From Opitutaceae bacterium (lineage in GTDB: Bacteria > Verrucomicrobiota > Verrucomicrobiia > Opitutales > Opitutaceae): a stretch of 64,000 bases of DNA. How positions within the stretch are numbered: position 1 is the first letter of the stretch; each line of letters starts with the position of its first letter. A program made the translations under genes and the position numbers. The DNA is taken from the NCBI GenBank assembly GCA_024233285.1, contig JACKPU010000001.1:434001-498000 (forward strand), read 5' to 3'. Shown piece by piece: positions 7,322 through 15,600 of the stretch. The notes below the pieces were generated by a model. It made no database searches and was not told the DNA's origin. It saw nothing but the letters and a program-made list of their open reading frames with translations.

Positions 7322-8341
7322 ATGTCCTCCGACCTTAGTGACCAGTTCAGCCGGCCGCTGCGCGATCTGCGCATCTCGGTCACGGATCGGTGCAACTTTC
7401 GCTGTCCCTACTGCATGCCGAAAGAGGTATTCGGCGCCGATCATGCCTTTTTGCAGAACAGCGCCTTGGCCACGCGGGACGAGCTGGTGCGACTGGTGCG
7501 CGCGTTTCGGGTCCTCGGCGTGGAGAAGGTGCGACTGACCGGCGGCGAACCGCTGCTGCGGACGGATCTGCCCGAGATCATTCGCGCGTTGAAACACGAA
7601 TTACAGGTGCCGGACGTGGCGCTGACCACCAACGGTTGGTTCCTGGAAAAACAAGCGGCGGCGCTGCAGGCGGCCGGACTTGACCGGATCAACGTTTCGG
7701 TGGATTCGCTCGACGAAACCAAAGCCGGCGTGATGAACGGACTCGGTTTCAGCGTGGGCCGGGTTTTACGCGGCATCGATGCCGCGGCCACCGCGGGCCT
7801 GACGGTGAAAATCAACTGCGTGGTGCAGCGCGGAGTGAACGACGACGAGCTGTCCGCGCTGTGTGCGTATTTTCGCGAGCGCGGCCATCCGCTGCGTTTC
7901 ATCGAATTCATGGATGTCGGCACGACCAATCATTGGCGGCAGGAGCAAGTCGTGCCCGCGCTCGACCTGATCGCGCGGATCAACCGCGAGTGGCCGCTCG
8001 AACCGGTCGGCCCGGCTTATCGCGGCGAGGTGGCGTCACGCTACCGCTACCGCGACGGCCGCGGCGAAATCGGCATCATCAGCTCGGTGACGGAGCCGTT
8101 CTGCAAGGATTGCCACCGTGCACGTTTGTCGGCCGATGGGAAACTCTACACCTGCTTGTTCGCCGCCCAGGGCCACGACGTGCTGGGTAAATTGCGCGGT
8201 GGCGCGGATGATGCGGCCTTGGTTGCATTCATCGCCGGCATTTGGCGCGGACGGAACGATCGTTACTCCGACGAACGCGCCGAGCTCATTTCCCGGCATG
8301 AATCCCGCCCAAAGGTCGAGATGAGCTACATCGGCGGGTAA
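7322..8341 (+). CDS. moaA: GTP 3',8-cyclase MoaA
   Basis: This radical-SAM enzyme starts molybdenum-cofactor synthesis by cyclising GTP. The N-terminal SAM cluster motif CNFRCPYC gives C24, C28 and C31; the C-terminal cluster uses C261, C264 and C278 (FCKDCHRARLSADGKLYTC). The GGEPLLR motif and the MoaA-type C-terminus SYIGG are present, so all features of a working enzyme are visible. Length (339) is normal. It is the only Moco gene on the plus strand, divergent from moeA, with two palindromes in between, which would allow joint control of both transcripts. Confidence 0.96.
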   Translation: MSSDLSDQFSRPLRDLRISVTDRCNFRCPYCMPKEVFGADHAFLQNSALATRDELVRLVRAFRVLGVEKVRLTGGEPLLRTDLPEIIRALKHELQVPDVALTTNGWFLEKQAAALQAAGLDRINVSVDSLDETKAGVMNGLGFSVGRVLRGIDAAATAGLTVKINCVVQRGVNDDELSALCAYFRERGHPLRFIEFMDVGTTNHWRQEQVVPALDLIARINREWPLEPVGPAYRGEVASRYRYRDGRGEIGIISSVTEPFCKDCHRARLSADGKLYTCLFAAQGHDVLGKLRGGADDAALVAFIAGIWRGRNDRYSDERAELISRHESRPKVEMSYIGG

Positions 8342-8346
8342 GCCGC

Positions 8347-9219
8347 TCACTGATACCGCGCCGAACGGCCGAGGTAATTGAGCATCCAGATTTCCTTCCA
8401 GACGCGATACCGGCCGGCCTGGGTGATCTTGCCGAATTCCTCGCGCTCACTGTGCGGATTGAGAAAACCGAGCTGAGTGTTGAGCCGGTCAAGCTCGTGC
8501 TGCTGGGCGTTGAGATCGGCCAGTGGATCGTTTTCGAAGGCGACGGTCGTGTCCCCGGCGAGGCGCTGGCGGTGTCGCGCCAAAAGCCGCGGCAGGGAAC
8601 GCCGCCAAGGCAGTCGCTCAACAAACCAGTTTTCCGGATAGAAACCGGCAAAGGGGATGTAGAAGTTGTCGGTGACGATCCGCGAGCCGTCCGCGGTGTG
8701 AGAAACCAGTGAATAACAGACCCCGACCATGCCCGAGGCCTGGGGCAAAAACGTGACCTGCACCCGGATGCGCGCGTCGGCATCCTGATAAACGGAACTG
8801 CGCAAATAGATGCCGCCGCCGATTTCCGCCTTGAGCGCCTGCACTTGTTTGAAGCCTTGGGCACGGAGCCAATCGCGCACCTTCAACAGCCGGGGCAGAG
8901 TGGGCCATTCCTCACCGCTTGCGTTGATGGCGTAGCGTGGAAACAGTGGCAACGGGCTGACGCTGAGGGCCTGGATGCCGAGCCAGTTGTAGAGCGTTTC
9001 GCCGAGGAACCAGATCAGCATGAACACAATCGCCAGCACCCAGAACGGCCGGTTGATGAGATCGAAATCGACGCAGATCTGGGCCGCGCCCAAGCCGAAG
9101 ACCAGCCAGCGGAGCCAGCGCACAAAAATCGCGATCACGGGCGAACCGGCGCGCTGGTTGACCTGCACCAACACGATGGTGAAAACGATGATACCGAGAA
9201 CGAAATAAGAGGTTTCCAT
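8347..9219 (-). CDS. conserved membrane protein, function unknown
   Basis: This 290-residue protein has three N-terminal hydrophobic segments within residues 1-80 (YFVLGIIVFTIVLVQV; WLVFGLGAAQICV; FWVLAIVFMLIWFLGETLYN) followed by a ~200-residue soluble region rich in aromatic residues, with an RLAGDTTVAFENDPLADLN stretch and a helical C-terminus. I do not recognise the family. It is convergent with moaA (5 bp apart) and upstream of dnaN on the same strand. Confidence 0.75.
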   Translation of the reverse strand: METSYFVLGIIVFTIVLVQVNQRAGSPVIAIFVRWLRWLVFGLGAAQICVDFDLINRPFWVLAIVFMLIWFLGETLYNWLGIQALSVSPLPLFPRYAINASGEEWPTLPRLLKVRDWLRAQGFKQVQALKAEIGGGIYLRSSVYQDADARIRVQVTFLPQASGMVGVCYSLVSHTADGSRIVTDNFYIPFAGFYPENWFVERLPWRRSLPRLLARHRQRLAGDTTVAFENDPLADLNAQQHELDRLNTQLGFLNPHSEREEFGKITQAGRYRVWKEIWMLNYLGRSARYQ

Positions 9220-9294
9220 GAGGAGGCCGGCGACGGTTCAACCGCCCGATGAACGGGGGAAGTAACTCGACTGGGCGAAAAAGGTAACGCGCCG

Positions 9295-10419
9295 TCAGCT
9301 CAAACGCACCGGCATGATCACGCAGATGAAGCTCTCCAGCGTCTTGAACACGCCAGGGCTGATCTCGTCCTTCAGTTCGAAGAATACCTCGTCCTTGGTC
9401 AGTGCCCGGAGCGGATCCATGATGAACTGCGGGTTGAACGCGACCTGCAGTTCGGGACCGCTGTAGCCGATCGCCATGGATTCGTGGGCCTCGCCGAAAT
9501 CGGGACTCTGCGCGGTGATTTCGAGCAGGTTGCTCGTGAGTTTGATTTTCACCGAGTTGGCCTTCTCGCTGCACACGAGGGCGGCACGGTGCACGCACTG
9601 CAGGAAGAGCTCGCGCTCCAACTTGATGCGCTGGTGGGTTTCCTTGGGAATAACCTGTTGGTAATTCGGGTAATTTCCCTCCACCACCTTCGAGTAAAGG
9701 TAGATGCTGTCGATCAGGCCGCTGTTGTCCTTGTCGGTCGCGATTTGGAAGGCGGCCCGGCGTTCGTTGAAGTTGATTTTGACCTTCTCGCCCTTGTCGA
9801 GGAGGCGCAGCAGCTCGCCCACGGTCTTGGCCGGTAGGATGATGGCCCCGGCGGTTTCGGCCGGAACATCCATCTCTTTGGAAACGTGGGCCAGGCGGCG
9901 ACCATCGGTGGCGACGAGCGTGAGTTTGCCGTCCTTGAAGTTGAAATACACGCCGTTGAGAATGTAGCGCGTTTCGTCGCTCGATTGCGCATACGAAACG
10001 CTCTTCAGCATATCGGTGAGTTCGCCTTGCTCGAGGTTGAAGGACTTTTCGTCGCCGAATTCCGGCAGGGGCGGGAACTCATCCTTGCCGATGCCCATGA
10101 TGCGGAAATTGGAACCGCCCGAAGTCAGTTTGACCTGGTGATTGGGCGAGGCATCCACCGTGACATCGATGTTCGGCAGTTCGCGCACGATGCCGGCGAG
10201 GCGCTTGACGGGCAGGGTGACCGAGCCGGTCTCCTTGACCTCGGCCTTGATCTGGCAGCGGATGCCGAGATCGAGATTGGTCGTGGTCAGCGAAATCTGG
10301 TCCTTTTCCGCCTCAATCAGCACATTGCTCAGGATGGGCATCGTGGCTTTGGAGCCGACCACGTTGAGCACTTGGGCAAGGCCGTTGGCGAAATGATCGC
10401 GATTGATTTTGAATTTCAT
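9295..10419 (-). CDS. dnaN: DNA polymerase III sliding clamp, beta subunit
   Basis: DnaN forms the ring-shaped processivity clamp of the replicase. The protein begins MKFKINRDHFANGLAQVLNV, contains LPVKRLAGIVRELP and VATDGRRLAHVSKEM, and ends in PVRLS, close to the family's usual PMRL end (IMPVRLS). Length (374) is typical for three clamp domains. dnaA, recF and gyrB are not beside it, so the common dnaA-dnaN-recF arrangement is absent in this window. The 227 bp upstream contain short AT-rich palindromes but no convincing cluster of DnaA boxes. Confidence 0.96.
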   Translation of the reverse strand: MKFKINRDHFANGLAQVLNVVGSKATMPILSNVLIEAEKDQISLTTTNLDLGIRCQIKAEVKETGSVTLPVKRLAGIVRELPNIDVTVDASPNHQVKLTSGGSNFRIMGIGKDEFPPLPEFGDEKSFNLEQGELTDMLKSVSYAQSSDETRYILNGVYFNFKDGKLTLVATDGRRLAHVSKEMDVPAETAGAIILPAKTVGELLRLLDKGEKVKINFNERRAAFQIATDKDNSGLIDSIYLYSKVVEGNYPNYQQVIPKETHQRIKLERELFLQCVHRAALVCSEKANSVKIKLTSNLLEITAQSPDFGEAHESMAIGYSGPELQVAFNPQFIMDPLRALTKDEVFFELKDEISPGVFKTLESFICVIMPVRLS

Positions 10420-10646
10420 GGATGCGCGGGGCGGACGGGAAACGGGGAAATTAACAAAGTCTAAAAGAATACCTCTTCAATAATGAATTCCAACCGTATT
10501 CATATGAGCCGCGAAAAACCGGAGTAACAAGGTTCTTTCACTCTGAAAACCGGGTTTCTTGGGCCTGTGAAAAACTTCTGCGGAACTGCCAATAACCCGG
10601 GAGTTATGCGCAGCGAAAAGTTGCCGGCAATCAACGCGCAACTTGC

Positions 10647-11540
10647 TCACAACGTTTTTCCCAAGGCCGCCAGCCGCGCTTTGCGGGCCCGGTTGAGGTG
10701 GCGGAACAGCCCGTAAAAGATGTAGCCGAGGGTGAGGATCAGCAGCGCGACCTCCTTGAGCACGACCACGAGACCGGCCACGACCAAAAAGAGGATGAAG
10801 TTGCCCACCTGCGTGGTGGTTTGGAGGTCGACCTTCTTGCCGCTCGGATAGCGCACATGGCTCACCATCAGCACCGCGATCAGCACCATGAGAAAGGGCA
10901 GCGCCAGCGCCCAGCGATTGAGGGACTTGTCGGCCTCAACCAAAGTGATGAGAAACAAGACCAACGCGCCGACGGTGCCGGCGGCGGCCGGAACGGGCAG
11001 CCCCATGAAATCCTTGCTGGAATCGTCGGTATCCCGGTGGAGCAACGGGTTTGTGATCACATTGAACCGGGCCAGGCGGATTGCCGCACAGAGCAAATAC
11101 ATGAAACCGACGAACCAGCCGACATTGCGAAACCACATGATGCCCTGAGTCGGCGAAATGATGAAAAAGAACATCAACAAAGCCGGGGCGATGCCGAAAG
11201 AGATGATATCAGCGATGGAATCAAACTCCGCGCCGAAGAGGGATTCGCGGCCGCCCATGCGCGCCAAGCGGCCGTCGAGCATGTCGAACGCCGCCGCGCC
11301 GAGGATGAACCAAACCGCTATCTTGTAGTGATCGGTCGGCGTGCCGTCGAGGTATTGCCCGTCCAGCGCGGTTTCGGCCAGCCGAGCGTGGATGCAGTTG
11401 ATCACCGCCATGAAACCGCAGAACAAGTTTCCCGCCGTCATCAGGTTTGGCAGGAAGTAAATCCGGCTCGCCTGGGTGACGTTGTAAGGGTTCTCCGGAT
11501 CGTCGGGATCGCCCGGCGGAGGATGCGGTTGACCGGTCAT
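10647..11540 (-). CDS. pssA: CDP-diacylglycerol--serine O-phosphatidyltransferase
   Basis: This inner-membrane enzyme makes phosphatidylserine from CDP-diacylglycerol and serine. The CDP-alcohol phosphotransferase signature D-x2-DG-x2-AR-x8-G-x3-D-x3-D fits exactly (D86, D89, G90, A93, R94, G103, D107, D111). About eight hydrophobic segments follow or surround it. A soluble N-terminus of ~25 residues rich in Pro and Asp precedes the NLMTAGNLFCGF segment. The start codon lies 2 bp after the stop of a RelE-fold gene, so the two are almost certainly co-transcribed. Confidence 0.9.
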   Translation of the reverse strand: MTGQPHPPPGDPDDPENPYNVTQASRIYFLPNLMTAGNLFCGFMAVINCIHARLAETALDGQYLDGTPTDHYKIAVWFILGAAAFDMLDGRLARMGGRESLFGAEFDSIADIISFGIAPALLMFFFIISPTQGIMWFRNVGWFVGFMYLLCAAIRLARFNVITNPLLHRDTDDSSKDFMGLPVPAAAGTVGALVLFLITLVEADKSLNRWALALPFLMVLIAVLMVSHVRYPSGKKVDLQTTTQVGNFILFLVVAGLVVVLKEVALLILTLGYIFYGLFRHLNRARKARLAALGKTL

Positions 11541-11542
11541 GG

Positions 11543-11896
11543 TTATTTTTTGGTCAGGCTTTCGAGATACTTCCAGAACTTCGAATGCTGCTCGACCAAC
11601 TGCTGTTCGCTGACCGGCAACCGGTTGCGCAGCAGGAAGTCCTCAAGCGAATTTTTGTGCAGGATGTAGTGGGTATGGAGGGTTTCGCCCTGCTGATCGA
11701 AATAGAAACGATAATCCCCCGCCCGCAGCCGGAAGAACACCTTGCCGGCGCGCGTAAACCTGCCCAACGGCTCGCGCGGGTGCTCAAGATCCGCCGGCTT
11801 CAGATTGCTGATCGGTTCGATGAGCTCCAGCTGCGTCAACTGGTCGAGCTGGTTGAGCTCGTGCAGACTTTGCTCGGAAAAGGTGACTTGATACAT
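11543..11896 (-). CDS. RelE/ParE-fold protein translationally coupled to pssA
   Basis: This 117-residue protein has a RelE/ParE-like layout: an N-terminal strand and helix (YQVTFSEQSLHELNQLDQL), then GRFTRAGKVFFRLRAGDYRF with the basic core of the fold, the YFDQQGETLHTHYILHKNS strand, and a charged C-terminal helix. RelE toxins cleave mRNA in the ribosomal A site, but no antitoxin gene is next to this one, and the 2-bp junction with pssA suggests a stable chromosomal role. Whether it keeps RNase activity cannot be told. Confidence 0.7.
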   Translation of the reverse strand: MYQVTFSEQSLHELNQLDQLTQLELIEPISNLKPADLEHPREPLGRFTRAGKVFFRLRAGDYRFYFDQQGETLHTHYILHKNSLEDFLLRNRLPVSEQQLVEQHSKFWKYLESLTKK

Positions 11897-11981
11897 GGTG
11901 GGCGAAAGAAGGAGGCGGGTGGTTGTAACCGACGCTTGGTCACGGCCGTCACGTTAGCATCAACCCTGAAACCCGAATCCC

Positions 11982-12614
11982 ATGAAAAACCCATCACTAC
12001 CTTCACTCCTCGCCGTCGCAACGCTATTCCTTGCGCCGGCCGTGCTCTCGGCGCAACCCGCGCCGGATGACGATACCCCGCCGCCGCCCCCCGGTCCGCG
12101 CTGGGAACGCTTTGACGCCAATCACGACGGCCAACTCGACGAATCCGAACGCGCCGCGGCGGAAACCGCAATGCGCGCCCGCCTGGCCGAAAACCCGCGC
12201 TTTCTCGAACGCGCCGACACCGATAAGGACGGCGCGCTCAGCGACGCCGAATGGGCGGTCGCCAAGGAGAAGCTCAAGGGCATGCATCGGCAGCGCATGG
12301 AGAAAGCCAAGGAACGCCGCGAACTCGCACGCGATCCCGAATTCCGCCGGGGTTTCCTGCTCGGCAAGTTTGACGCCAATCACGATCACAAGCTCGATCA
12401 AGCCGAGCGCGCCCAAGCCCGCACCCAAGTGGAGCAGCGCATGCGTGAACACATGGAAAAGCAGCTCGCCCGGCTGCAGGCCGCCGATACCGACGGCGAC
12501 GGCAAATTCAGCGACGCCGAGTGGGCCGCGGCGAAAGAAAACTTCCGCAAGGAGGTCCGCGAACTTCATCCCGGCCAGCCCGGACGCGGCATGCCCCCGC
12601 CGCCGGAGGCGTAA
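11982..12614 (+). CDS. secreted EF-hand protein with four calcium-binding motifs
   Basis: A signal peptide (LLAVATLFLAPAVLSAQ, cleavage near residue 25) precedes a proline-rich linker and four EF-hand loops: DANHDGQLDESE, DTDKDGALSDAE, DANHDHKLDQAE and DTDGDGKFSDAE. The loops carry the acidic residues at positions 1, 3, 5 and 12, although the third has His/Lys at normally Gly-rich places. The helices between them are Arg/Glu-rich. Extracytoplasmic calcium binding is likely; its biological role is unknown. The gene is followed by a terminator. Confidence 0.85.
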   Translation: MKNPSLPSLLAVATLFLAPAVLSAQPAPDDDTPPPPPGPRWERFDANHDGQLDESERAAAETAMRARLAENPRFLERADTDKDGALSDAEWAVAKEKLKGMHRQRMEKAKERRELARDPEFRRGFLLGKFDANHDHKLDQAERAQARTQVEQRMREHMEKQLARLQAADTDGDGKFSDAEWAAAKENFRKEVRELHPGQPGRGMPPPPEA

Positions 12615-12642
12615 GACCGCCACGTAATTTCATTCGTTAACG

Positions 12643-12670
12643 AGACGGCAGACTGCATGGTCTGCCGTCT
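12643..12670 (+). terminator. hairpin terminator after EF-hand gene
   Basis: A perfect 11-bp stem (AGACGGCAGAC / GTCTGCCGTCT) with loop TGCATG, followed by TTCGTGTTTC. The T-run is broken, so termination may be partial. Confidence 0.6.
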
Positions 12671-12710
12671 TTCGTGTTTCCAAGCGCGGCGTTCGCGGCA
12701 CAATTGAGTC

Positions 12711-13925
12711 ATGCCAGTAAAGCTAACCGACATCCGCGCGGCGCGCCGTCGCATCGCCAGCGGAATCATCCAGTCGCCTTGCCCGGAATCCATCCCGCTC
12801 TCCGAGATCACCGGGGCGCGCATCTTCTGCAAACTCGACAACTTTCAACGCACCGGTTCGTTCAAGGAACGCGGGGCGCGCAACGCGCTGCTGCGCCTGC
12901 CGGTCAAGCAGCGCAAACTCGGCGTGGTCGCGGCCAGCGCGGGCAATCACGCGCTCGGCCTGGCTTATCACGGCAAGCTCTTGGACATTCCCGTGACGGT
13001 GGTGATGCCCGATTACGCGCCGCTCATCAAGATCACCACCTGTCAACGCCTAGGCGCCAATGTGATCGTGCAGGGCCGCGATTTCGTCGAGGCGCGCGCC
13101 CTGGCGGACGAGCTTTCCGCCAAGCACGGTTTCACTTACATCCACGGTTTCGATCATCCCGACATCATTGCGGGGCAGGGGACGATGGGACTGGAAATCC
13201 TCGAACAGGTGCGCCAAGCCGATGCGATCGTATGCCCGGTGGGCGGCGGCGGTCTGATCGCCGGGCTTTCGCTGGCCGTCAAATCCGTCCGCCCCAAAGT
13301 GCGCGTCATCGGCGTCGAAAGCGCCGCCACCGGAAACTTCAGCGCGGCGCTCAAGGCCGGCAAACCCGTCCTGCAACCGCGCCGCCCCACGTTGGCCGAT
13401 GGTCTCGCCACTCTCACGGTGGGAGCGAACGCGTTCGCGATTGCGCGCGAACATGTCGATGAGGTGGTCAGCGTCAGTGAAGACGCGATTGCGCTCGCGA
13501 TTTTGCGCATGGTGGAACTGGAGAAAACCGTGGTCGAAGGCGCGGCGGCCACTCCCTTGGCTGCGATGATGTCGGGCCGGCTCCCGCAACTCGCCGGCAA
13601 GACCGTTGTGCTCACGGTCTGTGGCGGCAACATCGACCCCGCGATCCTCAGCCGCATCATTGAGTGCGGCCTCGTCACCGACGGCCGTCTCACCCGCTTC
13701 ACCGCCCGCATCAGCGACCGCCCCGGCGGACTCGCCCGCTTGACGCGCGTCATCGCGGAGTGCGGCGCGAGCGTGAAGGACATCGCGCACGATCGCGCTT
13801 TCAGCGGCTCGGATGTTTCCGCCGTGCACGCCGTGTGCACGGTCGAAACCCGCGACCGCAATCACATCAAGGCCCTGCATCGCGCGCTGAAGAAAAATGG
13901 CTTCCCCCTCGTGGTGGCGAAATGA
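12711..13925 (+). CDS. ilvA: threonine ammonia-lyase with C-terminal ACT domain
   Basis: This PLP enzyme deaminates threonine to 2-oxobutyrate, the first step to isoleucine or of threonine breakdown. The PLP lysine is K52 in GSFKERGA; the glycine loop CPVGGGGLIAGLS binds the phosphate of PLP. About residues 325-404 form an ACT domain (TRFTARISDRPGGLARLTRV), the type seen in the ~400-residue bacterial forms rather than the ~510-residue E. coli IlvA. Feedback control through that domain is likely. The gene stands alone, without other ilv genes. A catabolic TdcB-like role cannot be excluded. Confidence 0.88.
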   Translation: MPVKLTDIRAARRRIASGIIQSPCPESIPLSEITGARIFCKLDNFQRTGSFKERGARNALLRLPVKQRKLGVVAASAGNHALGLAYHGKLLDIPVTVVMPDYAPLIKITTCQRLGANVIVQGRDFVEARALADELSAKHGFTYIHGFDHPDIIAGQGTMGLEILEQVRQADAIVCPVGGGGLIAGLSLAVKSVRPKVRVIGVESAATGNFSAALKAGKPVLQPRRPTLADGLATLTVGANAFAIAREHVDEVVSVSEDAIALAILRMVELEKTVVEGAAATPLAAMMSGRLPQLAGKTVVLTVCGGNIDPAILSRIIECGLVTDGRLTRFTARISDRPGGLARLTRVIAECGASVKDIAHDRAFSGSDVSAVHAVCTVETRDRNHIKALHRALKKNGFPLVVAK

Positions 13926-13947
13926 TCGATAGGCAAACGCATCACGG

Positions 13948-13974
13948 GTAGGGGCGGTTGTCCCCAACCGCCCT
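13948..13974. repeat. REP element, left copy flanking the transposase gene
   Basis: A 27-nt element starting GTAGGGGCGGTTG with a hairpin of 9 bp (GGGCGGTTG / CAACCGCCC) and loop TCCC. It is the exact reverse complement of the element at 14457-14483, so the two form an inverted pair around the REP-associated transposase. Confidence 0.85.
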
Positions 13975-14001
13975 TTCAGTCCTACCGGGAAATTATACCA
14001 A

Positions 14002-14442
14002 GTGAACTTTACCCCGAGAAAAGCCCTGCCGCATGTGGTGCCTCCGTGGGTAAAAACCGGGTCCTTGTATTTTATTACCCAATGTGCGGTTCCGGTTGGC
14101 GCCAAATGTCTGATTGAACCGGCTAGGGCCGAGGTGTTGCTCCAAAGTGTGCGTTATTATCACGAAGCCCAACGCTGGTTTGTGCGGATGTTTCTTCTCA
14201 TGCCGGACCACTTGCACGCGTTGATTTCATTTCCCGGCGAAGTGGCGATTCGGGAATGTTGGCGCAATTGGAAACGCTTTACGGCCAGATCGGCAGGGGT
14301 GAAGTGGCAGCGGGATTTTTTTGAGCATCGCATTCGTTCGGATGAGTCGTGGGAGGAGAAGGCTGCCTACATTCGCGAAAATCCGGTTCGCCAAGGTTTG
14401 GTCTCTGAGGCCAATTCTTGGCCGTGGGTTTTCGTATCATGA
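14002..14442 (+). CDS. REP-associated tyrosine transposase (RAYT, Y1_Tnp)
   Basis: RAYTs are single-copy relatives of the IS200/IS605 transposases that nick REP palindromes. The HUH motif is in MPDHLHALISF (H70 and H72). The C-terminal helix with a candidate nucleophile Y123 lies in AAYIRENPVRQGLV, and the preceding QRDFFEHRIRS segment is typical. Length (146 residues) is on the short side but covers the whole Y1 domain. Inverted REP copies lie 28 bp before the start and 15 bp after the stop, the classical REPtron layout. Catalytic residues look intact. Confidence 0.9.
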   Translation: MNFTPRKALPHVVPPWVKTGSLYFITQCAVPVGAKCLIEPARAEVLLQSVRYYHEAQRWFVRMFLLMPDHLHALISFPGEVAIRECWRNWKRFTARSAGVKWQRDFFEHRIRSDESWEEKAAYIRENPVRQGLVSEANSWPWVFVS

Positions 14443-14456
14443 AACAGGATCAAACC

Positions 14457-14483
14457 AGGGCGGTTGGGGACAACCGCCCCTAC
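14457..14483. repeat. REP element, right copy flanking the transposase gene
   Basis: Exact inverted counterpart of the left copy: AGGGCGGTTG, loop GGGA, CAACCGCCCCTAC. It ends 3 bp before the ATG of the amidase lipoprotein and therefore occupies that gene's ribosome-binding region. Confidence 0.85.
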
Positions 14484-14486
14484 CTC

Positions 14487-15515
14487 ATGAGCGCCGCCCG
14501 GAGGTCGGGCCCTACCATACTGGCTGTTGCCTGCCTGCTGGTATGGGCCGGTTGCCAAACGAAACCGATCACACCCTCCGCGCCGGTTGCGCCGGAAACG
14601 ACTGAACAGGTTGAAACACTGCGGCAACCGCCACCCGGCCATGCGATCATCGTGGCCGGTCAGCGATTCGATGCGGGCACGCGGGTGGTGACTTGGGATG
14701 AGCCTGAAGGATACAACGCGTATCTCGTGCCGCCGTCACCCGCGGGCAAGCCGGTGGAGCCCTATGATAACCACGGTGTCAGGAAGCTGCCCGATCCCGC
14801 CGGAGGAGATCCGATCGAACCGGCCGCGCCGCCGGATTTGGCCGCGCTGCGCGCGGTCGTTGACCAGTTTGTGCTGCACTACGACAGCAAGGGGGGCAGC
14901 GCGCAGACCTTTGCGATTCTGCAAAAGCGTGGGCTCAGCGCGCATTTCCTGCTCGATGTGGATGGCACGATTTATCAAACGCTCGATCTGCGGGAGCGCG
15001 CCTACCACGCCACCATCGCGAACAGCCGGTCCATCGGCATTGAGATCGCCAACCTCGGCGCCTATCCGCCCGGCGAAACCCAGGAGATCGATGCTTGGTA
15101 TCAAACGATGCCCGATGGAAAAATCGTCATGCGACCGCCACCGGAGGCGGGTCCATCCGGCGTGCGCACACCGGACTTTGTGGCGCGGCCCGATCGGCCC
15201 GGACTGATCCGCGGCCTGATTCATGGCCGCGAACTCGACCAATACGATTTCACGCCCGAGCAATACGCCGCGCTGGCGAAACTCCTTGCGGCCCTGCATC
15301 GGGTGTTCCCGCAGCTCGCACTGGATTATCCGCGCGATGCGGAAGGCCGGCTCTTGCAGCGCGTCATGAGTGCGGAGGAGTGGCAAACCTTCCGCGGCCT
15401 GATCGGCCACTTTCACATTCAGGCCAACAAGATCGATCCGGGCCCCGCGTTCCAATGGGACCGCCTCCTCGACGCCGCCCGCCGGGAAATTGAGTCAACC
15501 AAAGTAACCTATTAG
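14487..15515 (+). CDS. N-acetylmuramoyl-L-alanine amidase (Amidase_2) lipoprotein
   Basis: A zinc amidase that cleaves the bond between N-acetylmuramate and L-alanine in peptidoglycan or its fragments. The chosen ATG gives a lipoprotein signal ending LLVWAGC, so the enzyme is probably anchored in a membrane facing the periplasm. Domain residues seen: VLHYDSKGG (first zinc histidine), YHATIANSRSIGIEIAN, LIHGRELDQYDFTPEQYAAL, and GHFHIQANKIDPGPAFQW near the C-terminus (last zinc site, DPG motif). The long frame reaches 69 bp further upstream, but that part is REP sequence. Its last codons (KVTY-stop) are supplied by palindrome copy B1. It faces an AmpG-like permease. Confidence 0.88.
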   Translation: MSAARRSGPTILAVACLLVWAGCQTKPITPSAPVAPETTEQVETLRQPPPGHAIIVAGQRFDAGTRVVTWDEPEGYNAYLVPPSPAGKPVEPYDNHGVRKLPDPAGGDPIEPAAPPDLAALRAVVDQFVLHYDSKGGSAQTFAILQKRGLSAHFLLDVDGTIYQTLDLRERAYHATIANSRSIGIEIANLGAYPPGETQEIDAWYQTMPDGKIVMRPPPEAGPSGVRTPDFVARPDRPGLIRGLIHGRELDQYDFTPEQYAALAKLLAALHRVFPQLALDYPRDAEGRLLQRVMSAEEWQTFRGLIGHFHIQANKIDPGPAFQWDRLLDAARREIESTKVTY

Positions 15516-15523
15516 GTTACTTT
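15501..15523. repeat. GTAACCTATTAGGTTAC palindrome, copy B1
   Basis: A 23-bp palindrome with arms AAAGTAACCTA / TAGGTTACTTT (the central T shared loosely), followed by TTATCGGA as in the other copies. It contains the TAG stop of the amidase gene. Copy B2 is centred 77 bp downstream. Confidence 0.65.
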
Positions 15524-15577
15524 TATCGGACCAGCTCGTCCCAAACTACCTTTTAAAGCGAAAGTATGTGTCGTCTT

Positions 15578-15600
15578 AAAGTAACCTAATAGGTTACTTT
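15578..15600. repeat. GTAACCTAATAGGTTAC palindrome, copy B2
   Basis: A 23-bp palindrome with 11-bp arms around a central A, identical in core to copy A1. It contains the TAA stop (minus strand) of the AmpG-like permease and is followed by CTATCGGA. Confidence 0.65.

Noticed and set aside
10420..10646. Replication origin next to dnaN
   Set aside because: No cluster of DnaA boxes (TTATCCACA-like) and no dnaA gene nearby; only short palindromes are present.
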